The position numbers and the translations under genes were made by a program. DNA of 64,000 nucleotides, from assembly GCA_036498265.1 (NCBI GenBank), contig DASYFT010000030.1, positions 62,001-126,000 of the forward strand, read 5' to 3'. The notes beneath the pieces are model-generated. The model was given only the letters and a program-made list of their open reading frames with translations, did no database searches and had not been told where the DNA came from. Shown here piece by piece: positions 47,580-54,559 of the stretch (position 1 is the stretch's first letter; each line of letters opens with the position of its first letter). This DNA is from Palsa-744 sp036498265 (GTDB taxonomy: Bacteria; Actinomycetota; Thermoleophilia; Solirubrobacterales; Solirubrobacteraceae).

Positions 47580-47617
47580 GCCCGAAGGGCCTGCTCGTAG
47601 GGGCGCGCTTCGCGCGC
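47580..47617 (+). promoter_or_regulatory. Two hairpins in the cysD-cysN gap
   Basis: GCCC-GAA-GGGC (47580-47590) and GCGCGC-TTC-GCGCGC (47603-47617) lie just after the cysD stop, in a 70-nt gap that is otherwise unusual for this tight operon. They may stabilise or attenuate the message. No U-tract follows. Confidence 0.4.
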
Positions 47618-47648
47618 GCGGCGTGCGTGGTGGCGGTCAGGCGGCGAG

Positions 47649-48929
47649 GTGACGCTCGATCTCCTGCGCTTCACCACGGCGGGCTCTGTCGATGACGGCA
47701 AGAGCACGCTGATCGGGAGGCTGCTGTACGACTCAAAGCAGGTGTACGAGGACCAGCTCGAGCACGTGGCGCTGGCGAGCGAGCGACGCGGAGGCGAGGG
47801 GACGCTCGACCTGGCGCTGCTCACCGACGGACTGCGCGCCGAGCGCGAGCAGGGGATCACGATCGACGTGGCCTACCGCTACTTCGCCACGGCGCGGCGG
47901 AGGTTCATCATCGCCGACTGCCCGGGGCATCACCAGTACACGCGCAACATGGTCACGGGGGCCTCGACGGCCGACGTCTCCGTCGTGTTGATCGACGCCC
48001 GCAGGGGCGTGCTCGAGCAGTCGAAGCGCCACGCGTTCATCAGCGCCCTGCTCGGCATCCCGCAGATGGTGGTGGCGATCAACAAGATGGACCTGGTCGA
48101 TCACTCGCAGGCGCGCTTCGAGGAGCTGGTCGAGGAGTTCGGCGGCTTCGCGGCGAAGCTGCTGGGCGTGAGCGACCTCACCTACATCCCGATGTCGGCG
48201 CTGAACGGCGACAACGTGGTGGAGCGCTCCGATCGCATGCCCTGGTACGACGGCCCGGTGCTGCTGGAGCTGCTCGAGCAGGTCGAGGTGGCCTATGACC
48301 ACCCCTACGAGAAGCCGGCCCGCTTCCCGGTGCAATGGGTGATCCGCCCGGCGAACGGCGCGCGCGCCGCCCGATCGAACGGCGGCGGCAGCGACTACCG
48401 GGGCTACTCCGGCCAGCTTGCGAGCGGGGCGCTGAGGCGCGGCGACGAGGTGGCGGTGCTGCCGGCGGGAGGGCGCACGCGGATCGCGGCGATCGACACC
48501 TACGACGGCGAGCTGGAGGAGGCGATGGCGCCGATGTCGCTGACGCTCCGGCTGGAGGACGAGCTCGACATCTCGCGCGGCGAGATGATCTGCGTGCCCG
48601 AGCAGGCTCCCGCGGTGGCGCAGGAGCTCGTGGCCGATGTCTGCTGGATGGCCGAGAAGCCGATGGCGGCGGGCTCGCGCTACGTGATCAAGCACACCTC
48701 GCGCAGCGCGATGGCGATCATCGACGGGATCGATGACGTCGTGGACGTGCACACGCTCGAGCGCGATCCGCCTCCGGAGCGGCTCGAGCTCAACGACATC
48801 GGCCGCGTTCGCCTGCGCACGAGCGCGCCGCTGGTGTTCGACCCCTACACCCGCAACCGCCGGACCGGCAGCTTCATCCTGATAGACGAGGCGAGCAACC
48901 GGACGGTCGGCGCGGGGATGATCATTTAA
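47649..48929 (+). CDS. cysN: Sulfate adenylyltransferase subunit 1 (GTPase)
   Basis: A 426-residue elongation-factor-like GTPase. G1 is TAGSVDDGKSTLIGRLLYDSK, switch I is REQGITIDVAYRYF, G3 is IIADCPGHHQYTRNM and G4 is VVAINKMDLV. Two beta-barrel domains follow (FPVQWVIRP, then DYRGYSGQLASGALRRGDEV). There is no fused APS kinase domain; the length matches CysN alone. GTP hydrolysis drives APS formation by CysD. Start GTG 47649. The stop is TAA (48927-48929) and is also part of the -10 box of the next gene. Confidence 0.96.
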   Translation: MTLDLLRFTTAGSVDDGKSTLIGRLLYDSKQVYEDQLEHVALASERRGGEGTLDLALLTDGLRAEREQGITIDVAYRYFATARRRFIIADCPGHHQYTRNMVTGASTADVSVVLIDARRGVLEQSKRHAFISALLGIPQMVVAINKMDLVDHSQARFEELVEEFGGFAAKLLGVSDLTYIPMSALNGDNVVERSDRMPWYDGPVLLELLEQVEVAYDHPYEKPARFPVQWVIRPANGARAARSNGGGSDYRGYSGQLASGALRRGDEVAVLPAGGRTRIAAIDTYDGELEEAMAPMSLTLRLEDELDISRGEMICVPEQAPAVAQELVADVCWMAEKPMAAGSRYVIKHTSRSAMAIIDGIDDVVDVHTLERDPPPERLELNDIGRVRLRTSAPLVFDPYTRNRRTGSFILIDEASNRTVGAGMII

Positions 48930-48932
48930 AGT
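48927..48932 (+). promoter_or_regulatory. -10 box TAAAGT formed from the cysN stop codon
   Basis: TAAAGT ends 9 nt before ATG 48942. Its first three bases are the cysN TAA stop, so the carboxylase gene can be transcribed independently of the sulfur operon. Confidence 0.5.
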
Positions 48933-48941
48933 CCCGCCCCG

Positions 48942-50762
48942 ATGTTCGCGAAGGTACTGATCGCCAACCGCGGCGAGATAGCCGTCCGGATCGCTCGAGC
49001 GCTCGACGAGCTCGGCGTGGCCAGCGTGGCCGTCTACTCGGAGCTGGACCGCGACACCCCCCACGTCGCCCGCGCCGGCGAGGCCTACAACCTCGGGGCC
49101 GGCCCCGCCGCGGAGAACTACCTCGACGTGGAGAAGATCCTCGACGTGGCTCGCCGCTCGGGCGCCGAGGCGATCCACCCCGGCTACGGGTTCCTGGCCG
49201 AGAACGCCCCATTCGCGCGCGCCTGCGAGGAGGCAGGGATCGTCTTCATCGGCCCCCCCGCGAGCGCGATCGAGGCGATGGGATCGAAGACGAGGGCGCG
49301 CGAGCTGATGCAGGCGGCGGGTGTGCCGATCGTGCCGGGCACGACCGAGGCGGTGGCCAGCGTCGCCGACGCCCTGGAGATCGCGCGGAAGGAGATCGGC
49401 TTCCCGGTGGCGGTGAAGGCGGCTGGCGGCGGCGGCGGCAAGGGCTTCCGCGTGGCCCTCTCCGAGGATGAGCTCGAGGGAGCCTTCGAGGGCGCGAGCC
49501 GTGAGGGCGAGAAGTTCTTCTCCGACCCGACGGTCTACCTGGAGCGCTACCTGCCCGACCCCCGCCACGTCGAGGTGCAGGTCCTCGCGGACCGCCACGG
49601 CAACGTGATCCACCTGGGTGAGCGCGACTGCTCGATCCAGCGCCGCCACCAAAAGCTGATCGAGGAGTCGCCGGCCCCCGAGTGGATCGTCGACGAGGCG
49701 ATGCGCGAGCGGATCGGGCAGATCGGGGTGGAGGCGGCGCGCGCGGTGGACTACGTGGGCGCCGGGACGATCGAGGGCCTGTTCTCGGCACGCGAGGACG
49801 CCGCGCCGGAGTACTTCTTCCTGGAGATGAACACGCGCGTGCAGGTCGAGCACTGCGTCACCGAGATGACCACGGGGATCGACATCGTCAAGGAGGGAAT
49901 CCGCGCGGCGGCCGGCGAGGAGCTCGCGTACCGCCAGGAGGACGTTCGCCTGCGCGGACACGCGATCGAGTGCCGGATAAACGCGGAGGACGCGTCGAAG
50001 AACTTCGCGCCGGCGCCCGGCCGGATCGGTGCCTACCGCGAGCCGAGCGGCCCCGGTGTCCGCGTCGACTCGGGCGTGCAGGCGGGCGGTGAGGTCTCCC
50101 CGATGTACGACCCGATGGTGGCCAAGCTGATCGTCTGGGATGCCGACCGCGCGCAGGCCACGAGGCGGATGCTCCGGGCGCTCGGCGAATTCGAGATCGA
50201 GGGGCTGAAGACGCTGATCCCCTTCCACGAGGCACTGCTCGCGAGCGAGCAGTGGGCGCGCGGAGAGACCTGCAGGGACCTCGTCGAGGACAAGAAGTGG
50301 CTGAAGGCGCTCGCGCACGCCGCCGGGGCGGCCGCGGGCGCCCCGGCCGAGGAGGACGAGCACCAGGTGGAGCAGACCTACTCCGTGGAGGTCTCGGGCA
50401 AGCGCTTCGACGTCCGCGTGCTGGGCCCACCGCCGGCTGCCGGCGCCGGCACGGCGAACGGCGCCTCGCCCGCGGCTTCGCCACCGAGGCGTGGCCGCGA
50501 CCGCGCCGGAGGCGGCGGCGGTGCAGGAGGGCCGGACATCCTGCCCTCTCCGCTCCAGGGGAACATGTGGAAGGTGCTCGTCAAGCAGGGCGACACCGTC
50601 GAGGAGGGGCAGCTCTTGTGCATCATCGAGGCGATGAAGATGGAGAACGAGATCACGGCGCACAAGGCGGGCACGATCGTCGAGCTGCCGATCTCGGAGG
50701 GCGCCCCGATCCAGGCGGGCGCCCCGATAGCGACGATCCGCAGCGACGGCGCCGGCGGCTAG
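48942..50762 (+). CDS. Acyl-CoA carboxylase alpha subunit (biotin carboxylase plus BCCP)
   Basis: A 606-residue two-function protein. The biotin carboxylase occupies residues 1-~450: FAKVLIANRGEIAVRIARAL, HPGYGFLAENAPFARAC, the ATP-grasp glycine loop KAAGGGGGKGFRVA, EMNTRVQVEHCVTEMTTGID and RGHAIECRINAEDA. A Gly/Arg-rich linker (~510-525) leads to the biotin carboxyl-carrier domain with the biotinylation motif IIEAMKMENEI. It carboxylates biotin with ATP and bicarbonate for the beta subunits (42094 gene). Substrate choice (acetyl- or propionyl-CoA) lies in the beta subunit, but the nearby mutase and sucCD genes favour propionyl-CoA. The 3' end lies in a 40-bp tandem duplication. Confidence 0.95.
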   Translation: MFAKVLIANRGEIAVRIARALDELGVASVAVYSELDRDTPHVARAGEAYNLGAGPAAENYLDVEKILDVARRSGAEAIHPGYGFLAENAPFARACEEAGIVFIGPPASAIEAMGSKTRARELMQAAGVPIVPGTTEAVASVADALEIARKEIGFPVAVKAAGGGGGKGFRVALSEDELEGAFEGASREGEKFFSDPTVYLERYLPDPRHVEVQVLADRHGNVIHLGERDCSIQRRHQKLIEESPAPEWIVDEAMRERIGQIGVEAARAVDYVGAGTIEGLFSAREDAAPEYFFLEMNTRVQVEHCVTEMTTGIDIVKEGIRAAAGEELAYRQEDVRLRGHAIECRINAEDASKNFAPAPGRIGAYREPSGPGVRVDSGVQAGGEVSPMYDPMVAKLIVWDADRAQATRRMLRALGEFEIEGLKTLIPFHEALLASEQWARGETCRDLVEDKKWLKALAHAAGAAAGAPAEEDEHQVEQTYSVEVSGKRFDVRVLGPPPAAGAGTANGASPAASPPRRGRDRAGGGGGAGGPDILPSPLQGNMWKVLVKQGDTVEEGQLLCIIEAMKMENEITAHKAGTIVELPISEGAPIQAGAPIATIRSDGAGG

Positions 50763-50810
50763 AGCGCGGGCGGCGATCCGCTCCGACGGCGCCGGCGCCT
50801 AGAGCGCGGC
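50731..50810. repeat. 40-bp tandem duplication spanning two convergent gene ends
   Basis: Units 50731-50770 and 50771-50810 match at 35 of 40 positions. The first holds the carboxylase stop (TAG, plus strand). The second holds the stop of the MBL gene (minus strand) at the equivalent position. It is a local duplication of a gene end. Confidence 0.85.
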
Positions 50811-51587
50811 GACGTTTCCTGCATGCAGCCGGCGTTGCTCGGGCGAGCGCCGGCCGCCTGGCAGCTCGGCGTCGGCGCCGCGCTCGGCCAGCGCCGTCAG
50901 GTAGGCGAGGTCCTCGTCGAGGATGCCGAGCGCACGGGCCCGGTCGATGACCGGGCCGTGGCCCGGCACCACCTGCTCGCAGCCGGCGAGCAGCAGGCGC
51001 AGGCGCTCGAGCGTCACCAGGTAGCTCTCCACATCGCCCCCGTCGCCGAGCGTGGGGATCTCGACGCTCGAGAGGTAGTCGCCGGCGACGAGCACACGGG
51101 CCCAGGGAACGACCACCGCCATGCCGTCCGCGGTGTGGCCGCCGGTGGCATGGAGCTCCAGCTCGGCGTCGCCCAGCCCGCAGCGTCCCGGCACCGGCAG
51201 GGGCTCGACGGCGCCGAGCGCGAGCGGACGTGGACGTTCGATGTAGAGCTCTTCGTCGAAGGCCCGCAGCTCGCGCTGCGCGGCGCCGGGCTCGTCCTTC
51301 AGCCGCTCGGCCGTGCTCTCGCCGGCGCCCAGCGCCACGTCGGCGAAGGCCAGGCGCCCGAGCAGGTGGTCCCAGTCGGCGTGGGTGGCCAGAAGCGCGC
51401 TCGGGGCCGGGAAGCCCGCCTGATCGATCAGCCGGGGCAGCAGCTCGAGCTCGTCGGGCAGCACCGGCGAGTCGATGACGAAGGTCTCGGGCGCATCGGC
51501 CGAGGGGCCGCGAAGGACGGTGCAGTTGACCTGCAGCAGCGCGCTGGTGAGGACGACGACGTCCCGGTGCAGCGAGACCGCCCGCAT
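50799..51587 (-). CDS. Metallo-beta-lactamase-fold hydrolase
   Basis: A 262-residue MBL-fold protein. The metal motif reads ATHADWDHLLG, a T-H-x-D-x-D-H form in which the usual first His-x-His is partly replaced. Later metal residues are in HATGGHTADGMAVVV, RVLVAGDYLSS and QVVPGHGPVI, in the normal order. It probably hydrolyses an ester or thioester; the substrate is unknown. The gene lies 13 nt after the HAD gene and is probably co-transcribed with it. Its last codons lie in the second copy of the 40-bp duplication. Confidence 0.85.
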   Translation of the reverse strand: MRAVSLHRDVVVLTSALLQVNCTVLRGPSADAPETFVIDSPVLPDELELLPRLIDQAGFPAPSALLATHADWDHLLGRLAFADVALGAGESTAERLKDEPGAAQRELRAFDEELYIERPRPLALGAVEPLPVPGRCGLGDAELELHATGGHTADGMAVVVPWARVLVAGDYLSSVEIPTLGDGGDVESYLVTLERLRLLLAGCEQVVPGHGPVIDRARALGILDEDLAYLTALAERGADAELPGGRRSPEQRRLHAGNVAAL

Positions 51588-51600
51588 CCGTCCGGCGCCT

Positions 51601-52281
51601 TCAGGAGACGCCGAGGAGCTTGGCGGCCTCTTTCAGGTTGGCCACCTCTGCCGTCGGTTTTTTCTGCGACGAGTCGAGGGTCTCCTTGCTGCGGTTGACC
51701 CAGATCACGGGCACGCGCTGTTTGATGCACGGCACCACGTCGTGGTAGTGGCTCGAGGCCACGTGTACCCAGCCGCGCTTGCCGCCCATCCGCCGGGCGG
51801 TCTCGGTGAAGTGGGCGAGTTCGGGCTTGTAGGAGCGCACCTGCTGCGCGGTGACGACCAGGTCGAAGTCGATCGGGATGTGCCTGCGGGTCTGGCCGAG
51901 AAGCTTGTCGTCGATGTTGGAGAGCAGCCCCAGTTTGTATTTCTTGCTGAGCTTCTGGAGCTGGGCGTTGGTCTCCCTGAACGGCTGCCAGCGCTGGACG
52001 GAGTCGGGCAGGAACCCGGAGCGGGACGGCTCCAGCGGCCAGTCGAGACGTTTTGCGATCTCGATCGCCGTGCGCCTCAGAACCTCCGCGTACAGCTCGT
52101 AGGAGCCGCCCTCGATCTCCCGCGATATCTCGTGGAACAGCGGGATCAGGACGTTGCGGTCGATCTCGAAGTCGTCGCGGGCCGCCTCTTTGGCGAACGC
52201 CTCGTAGATCCCGGTCTCCCAGTCGATGAGGGTGCCGTAGACGTCAAAAGTGACGAACGTGACGTTTTTCGGAATGGGCAT
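51601..52281 (-). CDS. HAD-superfamily hydrolase, haloacid-dehalogenase type II
   Basis: A 226-residue HAD protein. Motif I is TFVTFDVYGTLIDWE with the nucleophile Asp13. Motif II is GLLSNIDDKLL with the Ser, motif III is VRSYKPELAHF with the Lys, and motif IV is HVASSHYHDVVPC, typical of L-2-haloacid dehalogenases and close phosphatases. The gene is richer in Lys and in AT-containing codons than its surroundings: 51901-51960 has 30 of 60 G/C, and AAA-AAA codons occur near 51660. It may be acquired. ATG 52281 follows a CATAAT box by 8 nt. Confidence 0.88.
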   Translation of the reverse strand: MPIPKNVTFVTFDVYGTLIDWETGIYEAFAKEAARDDFEIDRNVLIPLFHEISREIEGGSYELYAEVLRRTAIEIAKRLDWPLEPSRSGFLPDSVQRWQPFRETNAQLQKLSKKYKLGLLSNIDDKLLGQTRRHIPIDFDLVVTAQQVRSYKPELAHFTETARRMGGKRGWVHVASSHYHDVVPCIKQRVPVIWVNRSKETLDSSQKKPTAEVANLKEAAKLLGVS

Positions 52282-52289
52282 CGCGCGGC

Positions 52290-52295
52290 ATTATG
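52290..52295 (-). promoter_or_regulatory. -10 box CATAAT, HAD gene
   Basis: The minus-strand CATAAT, one mismatch from TATAAT, ends 8 nt before ATG 52281. Confidence 0.45.
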
Positions 52296-52363
52296 ACCGC
52301 CGCGACCGATCGGGGCTCCCAGCGCGTGCCGCGGGGGCGTGCGCGGATGCCCCGTCGTTGCGT

Positions 52364-52369
52364 TAGAGT
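52364..52369 (+). promoter_or_regulatory. -10 box TAGAGT, sucCD operon
   Basis: TAGAGT ends 11 nt before ATG 52381 and supports that start over the longer in-frame ORF from 52339. Confidence 0.45.
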
Positions 52370-52380
52370 CCCGCGCCGCG

Positions 52381-53571
52381 ATGGACCTGCTGGAGTACCA
52401 AGGCAAGCAGCTGTTCGCCCGCCACGGGCTGCGCGTCTCCTCAGGCAAGGCGGTGACGACGGTCGAGGACGCCGTGAAGGCCGCCGGGGAGGTCGGCTAT
52501 CCGGTCGTGGTCAAGGCGCAGGTCCTCGTGGGCGGTCGCGGCAAGGCCGGCGGCGTCAAGCTCGCCGCCGACGCTGAGGAGACGACCAAGCACGCGGGCA
52601 ACATCCTCGGCATGGACATCCACGGCCACACGGTCCGCACGCTGTGGATCGAGCACGCCTCGGACATCGCGGCCGAGTACTACGCCTCGGTGCTGCTCGA
52701 CCGCTCGGCCAAGAAGCCTCTCGTGATGTTCAGCGTGGAGGGCGGCGTTGACATCGAAGAGGTCGCTGAGGAGACGCCGGACAAGCTGATCCGCCGGCAC
52801 GTGGACCCGCTCGAGGGCCTGTCGCGGACCCAAGCGCGGCAGATCGCGATCGACGGCGGCGTCGACGCCGACGTGGTCGACGGTGTGGCCGACGCCCTCG
52901 TGGCGCTGTATGAGGTGTGGAGCGCCGAGGACGCGACGCTGGCGGAGATCAACCCGCTGATCGTGACGCCTGCCGGCGCCGGCGAGGCCGGTGGGCGGGA
53001 GGTCAGGGCACTCGATGCGAAGGTCTCGCTCGACGGCAACGCGCTCTACCGCCACCCCGAGAACCAGGGGCTCGCCGACAGCGAGAACGAGGACCCGATC
53101 GAGCGTAGGGCCAAGGAGGAGGGCGTCCAGTACGTCAAGCTCGACGGCGACATCGGGATCCTCGGCAACGGCGCGGGCCTCGTGATGTCGACGCTCGACG
53201 TGGTCGCGCAGGCCGGCGGCTCGCCGGCCAACTTCCTCGACGCGGGCGGCGGCTCGGACGCGGAGAAGATCAAGCAGGCGGTCCAGCTGATCCTGGCCAA
53301 CGACGCCGTGAAGGCGGTCCTCTTCAACATCTTCGGCGGGATCACGCGCGGCGACGAGGTGGCGAAGGGGCTGATCGCGGCCTTCGACGACATCAAACCG
53401 TCCGTGCCCTTCGTGGTCCGGCTCGATGGGACCAACGACGTGGAGGGCCGCCGCCTGTTGCAGGAGGCGGCGCTACCGAACGTCCACGCGGCGAAGACCA
53501 TGAACGAGGCGGCGGAGATGGTGGTGGCGCTGGCCGCCAGGCAGGGCAACAGCGTGGGCGTTCAGGTCTGA
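52381..53571 (+). CDS. sucC: Succinyl-CoA synthetase beta subunit (ADP-forming)
   Basis: A 396-residue ATP-grasp protein: MDLLEYQGKQLFARHGL, VVVKAQVLVGGRGKAGGVKLA, ATLAEINPLIVTP, LDGDIGILGNGAGLVMSTLD, PANFLDAGGGSDAEKIKQAV and LFNIFGGITRGDEVA are all diagnostic. With SucD it interconverts succinyl-CoA and succinate with ATP formation. Its stop and the sucD start share one base (TGATG). It completes the propionyl-CoA to succinate route whose other genes are upstream. Confidence 0.97.
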   Translation: MDLLEYQGKQLFARHGLRVSSGKAVTTVEDAVKAAGEVGYPVVVKAQVLVGGRGKAGGVKLAADAEETTKHAGNILGMDIHGHTVRTLWIEHASDIAAEYYASVLLDRSAKKPLVMFSVEGGVDIEEVAEETPDKLIRRHVDPLEGLSRTQARQIAIDGGVDADVVDGVADALVALYEVWSAEDATLAEINPLIVTPAGAGEAGGREVRALDAKVSLDGNALYRHPENQGLADSENEDPIERRAKEEGVQYVKLDGDIGILGNGAGLVMSTLDVVAQAGGSPANFLDAGGGSDAEKIKQAVQLILANDAVKAVLFNIFGGITRGDEVAKGLIAAFDDIKPSVPFVVRLDGTNDVEGRRLLQEAALPNVHAAKTMNEAAEMVVALAARQGNSVGVQV

Positions 53572-54467
53572 TGTCGATCCTCGTCGACGAGGGGACGCGA
53601 CTCGCCGTGGCCGGGATCACCGGCCGGGAGGGCTCTTTCCACACGCTCAACAACCGCCGCTACGGCACCAACGTGGTGGGCGGCGTGACGCCCGGCAAGG
53701 GCGGCCAGGACGTCGAGGGCATTCCCGTGTTCGACACCTGGGAGCAGGCGATGGCCGAGGCGCGGCCCAACACGGCGATGATCTTCGTGCCGCCCCGGTT
53801 CGCGGCGGACTCCATCCTCGAGGCGGCGGCAGCCGGCGTCGAGCTGGTGATCGCGATCACCGAGGGGATCCCGGCGCACGACGAGCTGCGGGTCTACAAC
53901 ACGCTCCGCCGTGATCATCCAAGGACGCGCCTTGTCGGGCCCAACTGCCCCGGCATCCTGTCGCCGGGCAAGGCCAACGTCGGGATCATCCCGGCGTCGT
54001 TCTTCGAGCAGGGCAACGTCGGAGTGGTCTCGCGCTCGGGCACGCTCACCTACCAGATCGGCAACGAGATCGCGCGTGCCGGCTTCGGCTGCAGCACGAT
54101 CGTGGGGATCGGCGGGGACCCGGTGCCCGGGTCCTCGTTCGTCGACGTGCTGGAGCTGTTCGCCGCTGACGAGGAGACCGACCTGATCGTCCTGTCGGGG
54201 GAGATCGGCGGCTCGGCGGAGGAGGAGGCGGCGGATTACATCGCCGAGCACGTCAGCAAGCCGGTCGTCGCCTACATCGCCGGGTTCACCGCCCCTGCGG
54301 GCAAGCAGATGGGCCACGCGGGCGCGATCGTCTCCGGCTCCACCGGCACCGCGGCCGCCAAGGCGCAGGCGCTCGAAGCGCGGGGAGTGCGCGTAGGCCG
54401 GACGCCCACCGAGGCGGCCGAGATAGCGGTGGAGGTCCTCGGCGGCACGTCGGTTCCCTCCTCCTGA
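53571..54467 (+). CDS. sucD: Succinyl-CoA synthetase alpha subunit
   Basis: A 298-residue CoA-binding subunit: RLAVAGITGREGSFHTLNNRRYGTNVVGGVTPGKGG, then VGPNCPGILSPGKANVGIIP, VSRSGTLTYQI, GIGGDPVPGSSFVDVLELF and the active-site His in GKQMGHAGAIVSG that is phosphorylated in catalysis. Length is normal. The ATG overlaps the sucC stop by one base, giving coupled translation and equal stoichiometry. Confidence 0.97.
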   Translation: MSILVDEGTRLAVAGITGREGSFHTLNNRRYGTNVVGGVTPGKGGQDVEGIPVFDTWEQAMAEARPNTAMIFVPPRFAADSILEAAAAGVELVIAITEGIPAHDELRVYNTLRRDHPRTRLVGPNCPGILSPGKANVGIIPASFFEQGNVGVVSRSGTLTYQIGNEIARAGFGCSTIVGIGGDPVPGSSFVDVLELFAADEETDLIVLSGEIGGSAEEEAADYIAEHVSKPVVAYIAGFTAPAGKQMGHAGAIVSGSTGTAAAKAQALEARGVRVGRTPTEAAEIAVEVLGGTSVPSS

Positions 54468-54495
54468 GGGGGGACGCGTCCAGGGGGACCCCCGT

Positions 54496-54510
54496 CGCGG
54501 CGCAGCCGCG
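54496..54510 (+). terminator. CGCGGC-GCA-GCCGCG hairpin after sucD
   Basis: A perfect 6-bp GC stem with a 3-nt loop, 29 nt past the sucD stop. There is no U-tract, as is common for terminators in GC-rich actinobacteria, so termination is possible but unproven. Confidence 0.4.
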
Positions 54511-54545
54511 CGCGTCGCCGGCGTGTGGCTGGCGCATTCCGCCGC

Positions 54546-54551
54546 TAGGCT
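54546..54551 (+). promoter_or_regulatory. -10 box TAGGCT, aminotransferase gene
   Basis: TAGGCT ends 8 nt before ATG 54560. A second TAGGC repeat follows directly. It is the same hexamer as before gmd, gpsA and the sulfur operon. Confidence 0.5.
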
Positions 54552-54559
54552 AGGCCTCC

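Noticed and set aside
47733..50663. 976-codon minus-strand ORF opposite cysN and the carboxylase
   Set aside because: His/Arg/Asp-rich shadow of conserved plus-strand genes.
50731..50810. CRISPR or other repeat array
   Set aside because: Only two adjacent, imperfect units without spacers.
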